Origin: QNZT01 sp964573205
GTDB taxonomy: Bacteria; Campylobacterota; Campylobacteria; Campylobacterales; QNZT01
Direction: 5' to 3'
Assembly (NCBI GenBank): GCA_964573205.1
Contig: CAZNIT010000028.1
Location: 11,568 to 75,567 of the forward strand
DNA: 64,000 bases
This document shows, piece after piece, positions 51,113 to 60,060 of this stretch (position 1 is the first letter of the stretch; each line of letters opens with the position of its first letter). The translations under genes and the position numbers were made by a program. The notes beneath the pieces are model-generated. The model searched no databases, had not been told where the DNA came from, and saw only the letters and a list, made by a program, of their open reading frames with translations.

Positions 51113-51601
51113 ATGGCGGAATTTAAAGAGATTGTCGAAAAATCGAAAAAAGCTCTTGACGAACTTGAAGAGAAAGTAGAGGATATTAGTGAAGATTTGG
51201 CTGAAGACGCAAAAGAGTTATGGGCCGATATAAAAAAGAAATTTTCCGGTGTAAGCGAAAAGTTGAAAGAGGGCGCCAAAGATGAAAATGACGAATTAAA
51301 GGCGAATCTCGATGTTATCGAGGCAAGACAAAAACTTCATGAGATAAAAGAGAGTGCGGAAGAGTTTACTAAAAAAGTGGCTTCAAAAGCGGAGGAAGAA
51401 CTCGATATAGCGGCACTTCGCGCACATTTGGCAAAAATGGAAGCGGAAGATATATGGGAAGAGAAGAAAAAAGAGCTTTCGTACGAATTCCAAGAATCAA
51501 AACATAAAGTGGAAAAGATGGCGAAAGAGGCGGCGCAAGAGATCGAAGAGTATTTCACCTCTTTGATAAAAAACTTTACGCACGAAGATAAAAAAGCATA
51601 A
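51113..51601 (+). CDS. Acidic coiled-coil protein
   Basis: The 162 residues are nearly all helical, very rich in Glu, Lys and Ala (EFKEIVEKSKKALDELEEKV and VEKMAKEAAQEIEEYFTSL), with an 11-residue-like repeated pattern as in LEA- or apolipoprotein-like proteins. There is no membrane segment. AAAGGAGG precedes ATG 51113. A perfect bidirectional hairpin ends the gene. Role is unknown; a stress or structural function is one idea. Confidence 0.68.
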   Translation: MAEFKEIVEKSKKALDELEEKVEDISEDLAEDAKELWADIKKKFSGVSEKLKEGAKDENDELKANLDVIEARQKLHEIKESAEEFTKKVASKAEEELDIAALRAHLAKMEAEDIWEEKKKELSYEFQESKHKVEKMAKEAAQEIEEYFTSLIKNFTHEDKKA

Positions 51602-51606
51602 TTATA

Positions 51607-51633
51607 TTTCGAAAGCTTTGAAAGCTTTCGAAA
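51607..51633. terminator. Two-way terminator
   Basis: TTTCGAAAGCTTT-G-AAAGCTTTCGAAA is a perfect 13+13 inverted repeat between convergent genes (stops at 51601 and 51640). T-rich tails (AAAATAAAAT and ATATAAT) on both sides allow termination in either direction. Confidence 0.82.
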
Positions 51634-51639
51634 ATAAAA

Positions 51640-52377
51640 TCAAAGTTCTTCGTAACTATTGGGATCGAAGATGGTATATTTTACCGTGCCGTCGGCGGTT
51701 GTTGTTATCAATCCTACCGTTCCCCAACCGTTGGCATAGTAGCGATCTATTGTCGTGCCGTCCGTTGTTCCACAATAAAAATGAAGCACGCTTCCGTAAA
51801 CTAGAGGCGGATTGTCCATATCCGGATATGCTTGAACGGGTATAATCTGAGAAAAGTCGAAGCTTTCTATCCTTTGTTTAAGTACGCAAGCTCCTCTATC
51901 ATTTCTAAGCAGGTCTTCATTTTGTCTTATAAATCTCGGATAGTGCTCCGTTGCGGAGAGGATATCGTTTGTGTCGTATGAGTTTACGGTTATGGAGTTT
52001 TGTGTAATCGTATCTTTTTCTACGAATTTGTTATTTTCGAATACTTGAATTATAATATTGCCCATATCGTCTTTAACGCCTTGTATTAGATAAGTGAGAA
52101 TATATTTTTGTCCGTCGAAGTAGCCGTTTGGATCCTGCGTCGTGACGGTATATCTCTTTTTGACTATACCCCCGTTTAGTGTTCTGTTTGAGAACATATA
52201 CTCGGCTATATCAAATGATACTCCGACTCCTTCTCTGCTTGGAGGTATTATTCCCAAAGGACGGGTATCGTCATTTTGGTAGTCACCGTCGTTGATATTT
52301 ACGCTATCGTCGCCGAGACAACCGCTTAAAGTAATCGCTGTCGCTAAAATCAATATAAAATTTAACAAGTTTTTCAT
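51640..52377 (-). CDS. Hypothetical lipoprotein
   Basis: From ATG 52377 the product has 245 residues, with a signal ending ITLSG-Cys20. It is then beta-rich and polar (VGVSFDIAEYMFSNRTL, YRYNG-like strands), with no recognised domain. The longer frame from 52416 adds a basic stretch and lacks a ribosome site. Two Cys (RGACVLKQR and FYCGTTDG) could form a disulfide. It follows the DUF420-like gene by 54 bases on the minus strand. Confidence 0.7.
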   Translation of the reverse strand: MKNLLNFILILATAITLSGCLGDDSVNINDGDYQNDDTRPLGIIPPSREGVGVSFDIAEYMFSNRTLNGGIVKKRYTVTTQDPNGYFDGQKYILTYLIQGVKDDMGNIIIQVFENNKFVEKDTITQNSITVNSYDTNDILSATEHYPRFIRQNEDLLRNDRGACVLKQRIESFDFSQIIPVQAYPDMDNPPLVYGSVLHFYCGTTDGTTIDRYYANGWGTVGLITTTADGTVKYTIFDPNSYEEL

Positions 52378-52431
52378 GATTGTTCGCCTTTTTGTTTGTT
52401 TGGCAAATTTTACCATTAAAATGTGAAAAAA

Positions 52432-52881
52432 TTAGCTTGCAAAAACCATAGCGTATAAGATCCATCCCGTTATGACCGTCAATATGAGATCGATAAAGAC
52501 GATTTTACCGTATTTTTTGTGAGCGAACGTGAAATGGACGGGATATCTTTGTGAAGAAACGATAATAAGCCAGAGCCAAAGTGCGGTTGACGATACGGCG
52601 AAAAACAGATGTATGCCGAAGATATAAAAAAGCTCACTACTTCCGTAATATTTGCTTTGAGCTATAACGGCATCCATTCCGCCGAAACTTATATCCAGTT
52701 CAAGTGCTATTACAAGGAGGTTGGTTATGGCAAAAAGTACGATTTGTGCCCATTTGTGGGTATCGTAATCCCCTTTTTTAGCAAAACGGATAGCCATAAA
52801 CAGCATAAAGGGTAAAAATGCCGTTACCAGCATCATCGTATCGACAATAATATCGGCTCGCGTTCCAAAAAAACCTTCCAT
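52432..52881 (-). CDS. DUF420-like membrane protein
   Basis: The 149 residues form four membrane helices, with spaced histidines (DYDTHKWAQ, IFGIHLFFA, VHFTFAHKKYG) in the pattern of DUF420 and related cytochrome-b561-like proteins. This pattern hints at a haem or metal role, unproven. Start ATG 52881. It lies 77 bases after mutS7 and is probably the middle gene of a minus-strand run. Confidence 0.72.
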   Translation of the reverse strand: MEGFFGTRADIIVDTMMLVTAFLPFMLFMAIRFAKKGDYDTHKWAQIVLFAITNLLVIALELDISFGGMDAVIAQSKYYGSSELFYIFGIHLFFAVSSTALWLWLIIVSSQRYPVHFTFAHKKYGKIVFIDLILTVITGWILYAMVFAS

Positions 52882-52958
52882 TTTCCGCCTTGATTTTCCA
52901 CTATAAAATTATATTAATTATATCAAATAAAACTGTGATTTAAGTGAAGATTTTAGTT

Positions 52959-55898
52959 TTATATTCTTTCGTCGAAATGAAGCTTCAATCCCTCCTCGCT
53001 CATAACAAAACCGTTAATGAGAATTTTCCCCTCATGTACCTTTTTGTGGTGCTCTTTACAAAGAGGAATGAGATTGAATTTATGATTTTGGTGAAAGTGA
53101 TCTATATTTCCCATATCATCGGCAAAGATTTGAGCTTTTATATGGTGTACGTCTTCTACCGGTTTATTGCATAACGCACACTTGGTGAGATATACGCTTT
53201 TGTTATATTTGCTTCTTTTTTGTCTTTTTAAAAGTTCCAGATCGCTATATTCTCCGCTCATTTTTTTACGAAGATCGTAAGCTTGTTTTATAAAGGTGCT
53301 GTCAAGATGTAAAGATTTCGCAAACTCCAAACCGTATAGAGAACTTCCGCTTCCTATCTCAAGCTTTCTGTTGTACTCTAATTTATCGTTTATATCGTCA
53401 TACTGTACTCCCAGGTGTAAAAAAACCACCTCTTTAAGATTTTTGATCTCCTTTAAACCGGTAAGCTGATGAAGGTGAGTGGCAAAGATAAAAAACGAAC
53501 CTAGATCATGAAGTTTTAAAACCGAGCTTGCCACGATTGCCAAAGCGGATTCCGTTTCCGTCCCATGACAAATTTCATCTCCTAAAATAAGAGAGTTTTT
53601 ATTCGCCCTGTTAAAAATATTTTTAAGTTCGAGCATCTCTATGGCGAATGTCGAAAGTCCCTTGTATAGATTGTCTCTTGAGACTATACGCGTAAAGAGC
53701 TTGTCGAACATTGTAAATCGCATATAAGAGGCGGGAACGAAAAAGCCGGCTTGTGCCATAACGGCGGCTATGCCTATGCTTTTCATAAGAGATGATTTTC
53801 CGCTTGAATTTATGCCGTATAACAGTACTCCCCTTACTTCATCTTTTTCACACGCTTCAAGCGTGATTTGTTCCGAGTGAATATCCGTCTGCTTAGTTCC
53901 CAAAAAGATATTGTTGGGAATGAATATACCGTTTTCTTCCCTTGATTCAATAATAGGATGTCTTAGTTTCGTCGCTTCGAAAAAGGGAGTTTCGCTTTTT
54001 TGAAGAAGCTTCGGTTTCGTATATCTATATAGATTCGCGCATTTTGCGTTACTAATGGCAACATCCAAAACTCCTATGTGAGATATGAGTTGTTCAAGAA
54101 GAAGCGAATATCGACACTCTATCTCTTCAAGACTTTCCTCATATCTCTTTTTGACAAGAGCTATCATCTTTACTTGGTTGGCTATATAAATAGATGAGAT
54201 ATCTTCAAAAAGCTCAGAAGTGATTTTTATGGTGTTTTTTAATTTTTTGACGGAAAAATCTTTGAAAAAGTAGTGTTTGTTTTCTATCGTTATAAAACTC
54301 TTTTGGAGTTCCTCTTCAATGAGAGAGTATCTGTTCTTCGTCAAAGATATGAAATATCCTTCACTTTCGAGATAACTTACCGTGGCGTATTCATTTTTGC
54401 CGGCAAATAGGGAATTTATATGTTTTGCGATAGTCTCGATTTTATATAGTTGCATTTTTTGTTGATGAACCAGCGAATCGATAGCGGGATAAATTCCCTC
54501 ATAAAAGAAATTTTCGTTTATTTGATTTTTGGAGACTTTGGCGCACAGATCGAGATCGAACGTTTGCGAGATGTAATGTATAAAATCAGCCGTCTCTTCT
54601 ATGAGATGTTTCGGAATTTCGATATTTTGATTGTTTTGCTCTTTTAAAATGCTAAGTACGGATTCCAAAGAGGTAAAAAGATATCCCAATTCGAAAGGAT
54701 GGAGTTTTTTTAGCTTTATTCGCCTTAGGATCCTCTCAAGATCATATATCTGTTTTAATAAATTTTCGAAAAGTTGATAGTTATCTAAAAGTTTTTCGGT
54801 AAGCTCGAACCTTTCGTTTAGTATTCTAAGATCACATATAGGGTTTAACAATCTCTCTTTCAAAACTCTTTTTCCTATTGCCGTAGAGGTTTTATCTATG
54901 AGAGATAGGAGTGTCTTGTCGCCGCTATTTTTAGAGATGATTCCAAGCTGTTCAAGGGCGTTATTTCCAAGATATACGAAACGATCCGCTTTAAGAAATT
55001 TAGGTCTATACATCTTCTCTATCAAAGAGGGATCATGTTCTATAATAAAATCGCACAAAAGAGCCAAGCTCTCGCTTGCGTAGGCGTATCTTTCAAGATC
55101 AAGATATTCAATGGGAGAGAGAAAAGATTTTATCATGTAAATTTTTGCGAAGAGTTCGTTTTGATATGATATTTTCAGGCGACACTTATTGAAGCTGTAG
55201 TGGTAGTTGCCGGTTATTTCCAGATAGCTTAAAACCCACTCCCTGTCTATCATTTCGCAGGTGAACGTTAAAAGTATTTCCGATGTTTGATAAGATTGTA
55301 AAAGAGTGAAAACTTCGTCGAGAGCGAAAGTTTTATCTTCACTCGTTCCATGTATCTCGTTTACCATCGTTTTGCCAGTCGTTACATCTATCGCACTGTA
55401 GCCTACCGAATATATACCGCCGTTTTGATCTATGATGATGGAAGCGATATTGTTTTCGACTTGTTCTTGCAGGTAGTCGAAATTCGTACCGGGAGAAATT
55501 ATATTCGAGACATATCTTTTTACATTCGGCGGCTCACCTTTTTGTTTGACTAAAACGACCGTATATTTTTTACTTTGGATGATTCTATTTAGGTATCTCT
55601 CTAAGGAGACCGAGGGTACGCCTGCAAGAAGAGGGTTTTGAGCCGAGTTTTCTATGATCGATTTATTTTTTCTGGTAAGCTGTATATTTAAAAGTTCCGA
55701 TATCTCTTTCGCTTTGCCTATTTGCTCTTTTTCGTTATTTACCTCATAAACCTCAAAAAACGATCCTATTTCCATCAAGACGACCGTATCGATTCCATAT
55801 TTTTTTTCATAATATCTTTGTAGGTCAAAATATATTTCCGTCAACAACCTTTTTTTATTTGATAATATGGCGTCGATCTCTTTGTTATGAAGGTTTAT
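52959..55898 (-). CDS. MutS7-type mismatch-recognition protein with HNH domain
   Basis: The protein combines the MutS core with a C-terminal HNH nuclease, as in the MutS7 subfamily found in Campylobacterota, giant viruses and octocoral mitochondria. The N-terminal domain I has GSFFEVYE; the ATPase has Walker A GINSSGKSS and Walker B LILGDEICHG. The HNH region (last 80 residues) has CALCNKPVEDVHHIKA and LIPLCKEHHKKVH. The annotated TTG start 55847 has an AGG directly at it, with no spacing. The frame stays open upstream to 55915. A well-spaced AAGGAT (55905-55910) precedes ATA 55898, 17 codons earlier. I report the longer form, with the start uncertain. Confidence 0.85.
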   Translation of the reverse strand: MNLHNKEIDAILSNKKRLLTEIYFDLQRYYEKKYGIDTVVLMEIGSFFEVYEVNNEKEQIGKAKEISELLNIQLTRKNKSIIENSAQNPLLAGVPSVSLERYLNRIIQSKKYTVVLVKQKGEPPNVKRYVSNIISPGTNFDYLQEQVENNIASIIIDQNGGIYSVGYSAIDVTTGKTMVNEIHGTSEDKTFALDEVFTLLQSYQTSEILLTFTCEMIDREWVLSYLEITGNYHYSFNKCRLKISYQNELFAKIYMIKSFLSPIEYLDLERYAYASESLALLCDFIIEHDPSLIEKMYRPKFLKADRFVYLGNNALEQLGIISKNSGDKTLLSLIDKTSTAIGKRVLKERLLNPICDLRILNERFELTEKLLDNYQLFENLLKQIYDLERILRRIKLKKLHPFELGYLFTSLESVLSILKEQNNQNIEIPKHLIEETADFIHYISQTFDLDLCAKVSKNQINENFFYEGIYPAIDSLVHQQKMQLYKIETIAKHINSLFAGKNEYATVSYLESEGYFISLTKNRYSLIEEELQKSFITIENKHYFFKDFSVKKLKNTIKITSELFEDISSIYIANQVKMIALVKKRYEESLEEIECRYSLLLEQLISHIGVLDVAISNAKCANLYRYTKPKLLQKSETPFFEATKLRHPIIESREENGIFIPNNIFLGTKQTDIHSEQITLEACEKDEVRGVLLYGINSSGKSSLMKSIGIAAVMAQAGFFVPASYMRFTMFDKLFTRIVSRDNLYKGLSTFAIEMLELKNIFNRANKNSLILGDEICHGTETESALAIVASSVLKLHDLGSFFIFATHLHQLTGLKEIKNLKEVVFLHLGVQYDDINDKLEYNRKLEIGSGSSLYGLEFAKSLHLDSTFIKQAYDLRKKMSGEYSDLELLKRQKRSKYNKSVYLTKCALCNKPVEDVHHIKAQIFADDMGNIDHFHQNHKFNLIPLCKEHHKKVHEGKILINGFVMSEEGLKLHFDERI

Positions 55899-56019
55899 CT
55901 GTAAATCCTTGGTTTAAGTATTGTTTTTAAATTATACAAAATCCAGGTGAAAGTTTTTTTACATATAAATGTTACTTCAGAAATTCTTTTTTTGTTATGA
56001 AACGATTTATAAACGGTTA

Positions 56020-56046
56020 TAAACTTTTTCAAAAAAAAACCGATTT
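56020..56046 (+). promoter_or_regulatory. Sigma-28-like promoter for the first chemoreceptor
   Basis: TAAA (56020-56023), 15 bases, then ACCGATTT (56039-56046) resembles TAAA-N15-GCCGATAA, the FliA (sigma-28) consensus, in five of the eight -10 positions. It is 29 bases before ATG 56075 and has the same geometry as the one ahead of the second receptor. Confidence 0.62.
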
Positions 56047-56074
56047 ATAAAAAAATTATTAAAAGGTGATGATC

Positions 56075-58099
56075 ATGCAAACTCTTCTTTCTCCGTTGAT
56101 TCGATTTTTAAGTAGTATCGGTTATAAAGCTAAATTTGCGCTTATAGGTGTATTTGCGCTATCTTTTACCGGTTATCTGGTTTATAACTCCATATCCCAA
56201 AGAAATGCGGATATCTATTTTGCCAAAAAAGAGCTTATGGGCGCTCAGATAATAACCCCGGTAAAGGAGTTGTTTTTAAGTACACAAAAACTTAGAGGAA
56301 CCACCGCTTCATATCTCTCGGGAGATAAGCAGTTAAAACAAAAGATAGATCAACTCCAAGAAAATGTAAAGAAAAATCTTTTAAAAGTTGAAGAGACTCT
56401 CCTTTTGGTAAACGATCATATGGGTGATGTTTATAAAGAATCTTTGAGTATAAAAAAAGATCTTATGGAATTGATGTCGTCGTCTTTGACTCTCTCGTCG
56501 GATGAGGCGTTTAAGAGATATACCGGAATAATAGATGCTGAAATAGATCTGATCGTAAATATAGGAGATGTGTCAAATCTAATTTTGGATCCCGAGCTTG
56601 ACAGTTTTTATCTAATGGATGCCGTTATTAACAAATTGCCTCTTATTATGGAGCATCTTGGAAAAGCCAGAGGTTTGAGCGCGTCCGTTTTGAGCAAAAA
56701 GAGCATCACTCAAACGGAGCTTAGATCTCTTAGCGAGTATATGCCGCAATTAAAAGGCGAAATAGAGCTTCTAAAAAGCGGATTTGAGACCGTATTCAAA
56801 ACGAATCCTCCGTTGAAGAGCAAACTTGATCAAAGTAAAGAGGAGCTTGCAAATTGTGTTTATAAATTTGAAAAAACCGTAGAAGATCATGTCCTTATAA
56901 ATCAAGATCTTGATTCTAAAATTATATTCGAACAAGGTACGAGGGCGATTACAAAAGCGAATGTTTTATACGATAAGGCCGATGAAGAGTTGAAGAACAT
57001 ACTATCTCAAAGAATTGTTGAGCTTAAGAGAAAAAGAACTTTCGATATAGCTTCGGCCGTAGTTTTTACCTTTGTGCTTGCCGTTATATTCTATGCTTTT
57101 TATCAATCCGTAAGCGGTATGGTTCTTTCTGTAGTGCGACAAATGAAAGAGATAGAAGAGTCAAGAGACCTTACGAAAGATTTGGTGATAGAGTCAAAAG
57201 ACGAACTCAAGGATATAGCCGTCGCTTACAACTCTTTGAGATTATCCATTCAAAATGCTATGAGAGACGCTCTTAGTGCCGTTGATAGCAGCAATGAAAA
57301 TGCGAAACACATGTTAAAAGAGTCTAAGGAGATAGACGAAAATAGTCAATATATGTCAAGCGTCGTTTCGGACATCGCGCAAAAAGGAGCTAGTATAAAA
57401 GAGGAGCTTGAAAGTTCGAAGGATTTGGCTTTGAGTGCCAAAGATCAGATAAATTCGGCATACGAGACACTAAAAAATACTACAATATCTATCGAAGGGC
57501 TTGCTGCGAAGGTGGAAGAGAGCAGTCATAAAGAGATGGAGATGGCGGAAAAGATAAATCAGTTGAGCAATGATGCCAACGATGTTAAAAATGTTCTTGA
57601 AGTCATTGATGATATAGCCGAACAGACGAATCTTCTCGCGTTAAATGCCGCGATAGAGGCCGCAAGAGCCGGAGAGCACGGTAGAGGTTTTGCCGTTGTG
57701 GCCGACGAAGTAAGACAGCTTGCGGAAAAAACACAAAAATCCTTAACGGAAATTAACGCTACAATTAGCGTAATTACCCAAAATATCGTCGAAGCCAGCA
57801 GTGAGATGAATAAAAATGCGAAAGATATTTCGGCGATGACGAAAACTTCGGAAGAGACGAAAAGCGAAATCGAAAGAGTAAATGAAATCATGAAAGAGAC
57901 AACCTCTCTTATAGAAGAGTCGTATAAAAGCGTGGTTAAAAATAGCGAAGGTGTGGAAAAGATGGCTCAAGAACTTAAAAACGCCGATAAAGTTTCTGCA
58001 ACGACGACGAGCAAGATCGCTCTTATTAGCGAAAGCTCGAACTCTCTAGCATCAAAAGTAAATGAAATTAAAGAGAAAGTAAGTATATTTCAGCTTTAA
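56075..58099 (+). CDS. Methyl-accepting chemotaxis protein
   Basis: A transmembrane receptor of 674 residues, with helices near 20-42 and about 325-350. The periplasmic part is helical (STQKLRGTTASYLSGDKQL), resembling NIT or 4-helix sensors. HAMP and the cytoplasmic signalling tip (EVIDDIAEQTNLLALNAAI and VVADEVRQLAEKTQKS) follow. ATG 56075 has AAAAGG eight bases upstream and is preferred to GTG 56066 or ATG 56069. A sigma-28-like promoter precedes it. The ligand is unknown. Confidence 0.92.
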   Translation: MQTLLSPLIRFLSSIGYKAKFALIGVFALSFTGYLVYNSISQRNADIYFAKKELMGAQIITPVKELFLSTQKLRGTTASYLSGDKQLKQKIDQLQENVKKNLLKVEETLLLVNDHMGDVYKESLSIKKDLMELMSSSLTLSSDEAFKRYTGIIDAEIDLIVNIGDVSNLILDPELDSFYLMDAVINKLPLIMEHLGKARGLSASVLSKKSITQTELRSLSEYMPQLKGEIELLKSGFETVFKTNPPLKSKLDQSKEELANCVYKFEKTVEDHVLINQDLDSKIIFEQGTRAITKANVLYDKADEELKNILSQRIVELKRKRTFDIASAVVFTFVLAVIFYAFYQSVSGMVLSVVRQMKEIEESRDLTKDLVIESKDELKDIAVAYNSLRLSIQNAMRDALSAVDSSNENAKHMLKESKEIDENSQYMSSVVSDIAQKGASIKEELESSKDLALSAKDQINSAYETLKNTTISIEGLAAKVEESSHKEMEMAEKINQLSNDANDVKNVLEVIDDIAEQTNLLALNAAIEAARAGEHGRGFAVVADEVRQLAEKTQKSLTEINATISVITQNIVEASSEMNKNAKDISAMTKTSEETKSEIERVNEIMKETTSLIEESYKSVVKNSEGVEKMAQELKNADKVSATTTSKIALISESSNSLASKVNEIKEKVSIFQL

Positions 58100-58124
58100 T
58101 TCAAAATTGGCTATTATTTCTCTT

Positions 58125-58700
58125 ATGGAAAATAAAGAGAAATTTGAACAATCGGTAAAAAATATGCTCAGTATAATCGGCGAAGACCCCTCGAGAGAGG
58201 GGCTTTTGAAAACTCCCGAAAGAGTATATAAGGCTTTTAGCTTTTTAACCGGAGGCTATAAGCAAGATCCCAAAGAGGTTTTAAACGAAGCTCTCTTTTC
58301 AAGTAGTAACGACGAAATGGTATTGATACGAGATATAGAGTTTTACTCTATGTGCGAGCATCACCTTCTCCCGATTATCGGGCGGGCACATGTCGCTTAT
58401 ATTCCCGACGGTAAAGTGGTCGGTCTCTCTAAAATTCCCCGTATGGTTGAGGTATTTGCCAGGCGTCTTCAGATTCAAGAGCAAATGACGGAGCAGATAG
58501 CCGATGCCATTAAAGACGTGATCAATCCTAAAGGTGTCGGAGTCGTGATTCAGGCAAGGCATATGTGCATGGAGATGCGAGGAGTTGAAAAAGTGAACTC
58601 CATCACTACCACTTCCGCACTTAGAGGTTTGTTTCGTGAACAAAAAACCCGCAGCGAGTTTTTGAACTTTATAAACACTCCACCCTCCGTAAGATTTTGA
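58125..58700 (+). CDS. folE: GTP cyclohydrolase I
   Basis: FolE opens GTP to dihydroneopterin triphosphate for folate and the queuosine precursor pathway (with queF at 22594). The 191 residues from ATG 58125 have EDPSREGLLKTPERV, the zinc-binding FYSMCEHHLLPIIG and the late ARHMCMEMRGV cysteine. A longer frame from TTG 58107 adds six residues; neither start has a strong ribosome site. The stop overlaps the fliI start (TGATG). Confidence 0.94.
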   Translation: MENKEKFEQSVKNMLSIIGEDPSREGLLKTPERVYKAFSFLTGGYKQDPKEVLNEALFSSSNDEMVLIRDIEFYSMCEHHLLPIIGRAHVAYIPDGKVVGLSKIPRMVEVFARRLQIQEQMTEQIADAIKDVINPKGVGVVIQARHMCMEMRGVEKVNSITTTSALRGLFREQKTRSEFLNFINTPPSVRF

Positions 58701-60004
58701 TGAAATTTAAAGCGCTGAAAGAGAGACTCAAAAGTAGCGATATTACCGTAAAATTCGGTGAAGTGGAAAATATTACGGCTTCCAATATAGAGATAACTGG
58801 ATTGACACCTAGTATCGGCGATATTATCAAAATCGTTACATCCTCAGGTGAAGAACGACTCTCAATGGTGACAGAATTGAAAAAGAGATCTTTTTTCGTT
58901 TCTCCTTTCGGTTTTGTTGAGGGGCTTAAAATAGGTGACAAAGCATATATAGACGAAGAGGGATTAAGTATTCCTGTAGGTGATGAACTTTTGGGAAGGG
59001 TTGTTGATCCACTTATGCGTCCAAAAGATGGCAAAGGATATATCACTTCAAATAAAAAAATGCCTATTATAAAAGCACCGATAGACGCCATGAAAAGAGG
59101 TTTGATAGAGGATAAATTTAGTGTCGGTGTAAAAACAATTGATGGTCTTTTGACTACAGGTGTTGGACAAAAAGTCGGAATTTTTGCAGGAAGCGGTGTG
59201 GGAAAATCTACTCTCATGGGGATGATAGTACGAGGCGCACAGGCTCCTGTGAAGGTTGTCGCGCTTATCGGTGAAAGAGGGCGCGAAATTCCAGAGTTTA
59301 TAGCGAAAAACCTCGGTGGAAATTTAAAAGACACGGTTATTGTCGTAGCAACTAGCGACGACTCTTCTTTGATGCGAAAGTATGGAGCTTTTTCCGCTAT
59401 GAGCGTTGCCGAATATTTTAAAGAGCAGGGTAGAGATGTTCTGTTTATAATGGATTCCGTAACTCGTTTTGCGATGGCTCAAAGAGAGATAGGATTGGCT
59501 TTGGGCGAGCCTCCTACTTCAAAAGGTTATCCGCCGTCATCGCTCACTCTTTTGGCGCAGCTTATGGAAAGAGCTGGTAAAGAGGAGGGAAAAGGATCGA
59601 TTACGGCATTTTTTACCGTATTGATAGAGGGAGACGACATGAGTGATCCCATAGCCGATCAAAGTAGAAGTATTCTTGACGGACATATAGTTCTTAGTAG
59701 AGAGATGACCGATTTTGGGATTTATCCGCCCATAAACATACTAAACTCGGCTTCAAGAGTCATGAACGATGTCATAGACGATAAACACAAAGATGCGGCT
59801 ATGAAGTTTAAAAGGATGTTTTCGCTATTAAAAGAGAACGAAGTTCTTATTCGAATAGGAGCATATACCGAAGGAAACGATCCCCAACTGGATGAAGCGA
59901 TCGAAAAAAAGAGTCAAATGGAAGATTTCATGAAGCAAAATCCGACGGAGCGTGTGAGTTTCGAGGAGACAAAAAAGCTACTTATAAACATAAGTAATGT
60001 TTAA
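58700..60004 (+). CDS. fliI: Flagellum-specific ATPase FliI
   Basis: FliI energises or gates export through the flagellar type III system. The 434 residues have the F1-ATPase-like Walker A GSGVGKSTLMGM (about 165-176), the LIGERGREIPEF block, MDSVTRFAMAQREI and the Walker B region. It starts at ATG 58700, overlapping the folE stop, and is separated from other flagellar genes. It pairs with the hook genes at 7-13 kb functionally, but not by position. Confidence 0.95.
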   Translation: MKFKALKERLKSSDITVKFGEVENITASNIEITGLTPSIGDIIKIVTSSGEERLSMVTELKKRSFFVSPFGFVEGLKIGDKAYIDEEGLSIPVGDELLGRVVDPLMRPKDGKGYITSNKKMPIIKAPIDAMKRGLIEDKFSVGVKTIDGLLTTGVGQKVGIFAGSGVGKSTLMGMIVRGAQAPVKVVALIGERGREIPEFIAKNLGGNLKDTVIVVATSDDSSLMRKYGAFSAMSVAEYFKEQGRDVLFIMDSVTRFAMAQREIGLALGEPPTSKGYPPSSLTLLAQLMERAGKEEGKGSITAFFTVLIEGDDMSDPIADQSRSILDGHIVLSREMTDFGIYPPINILNSASRVMNDVIDDKHKDAAMKFKRMFSLLKENEVLIRIGAYTEGNDPQLDEAIEKKSQMEDFMKQNPTERVSFEETKKLLINISNV

Positions 60005-60060
60005 TAAAAGAAATAGTACAATTAAGATAAAATTAGTCCTAATTGTAAAATGGAGATGAA

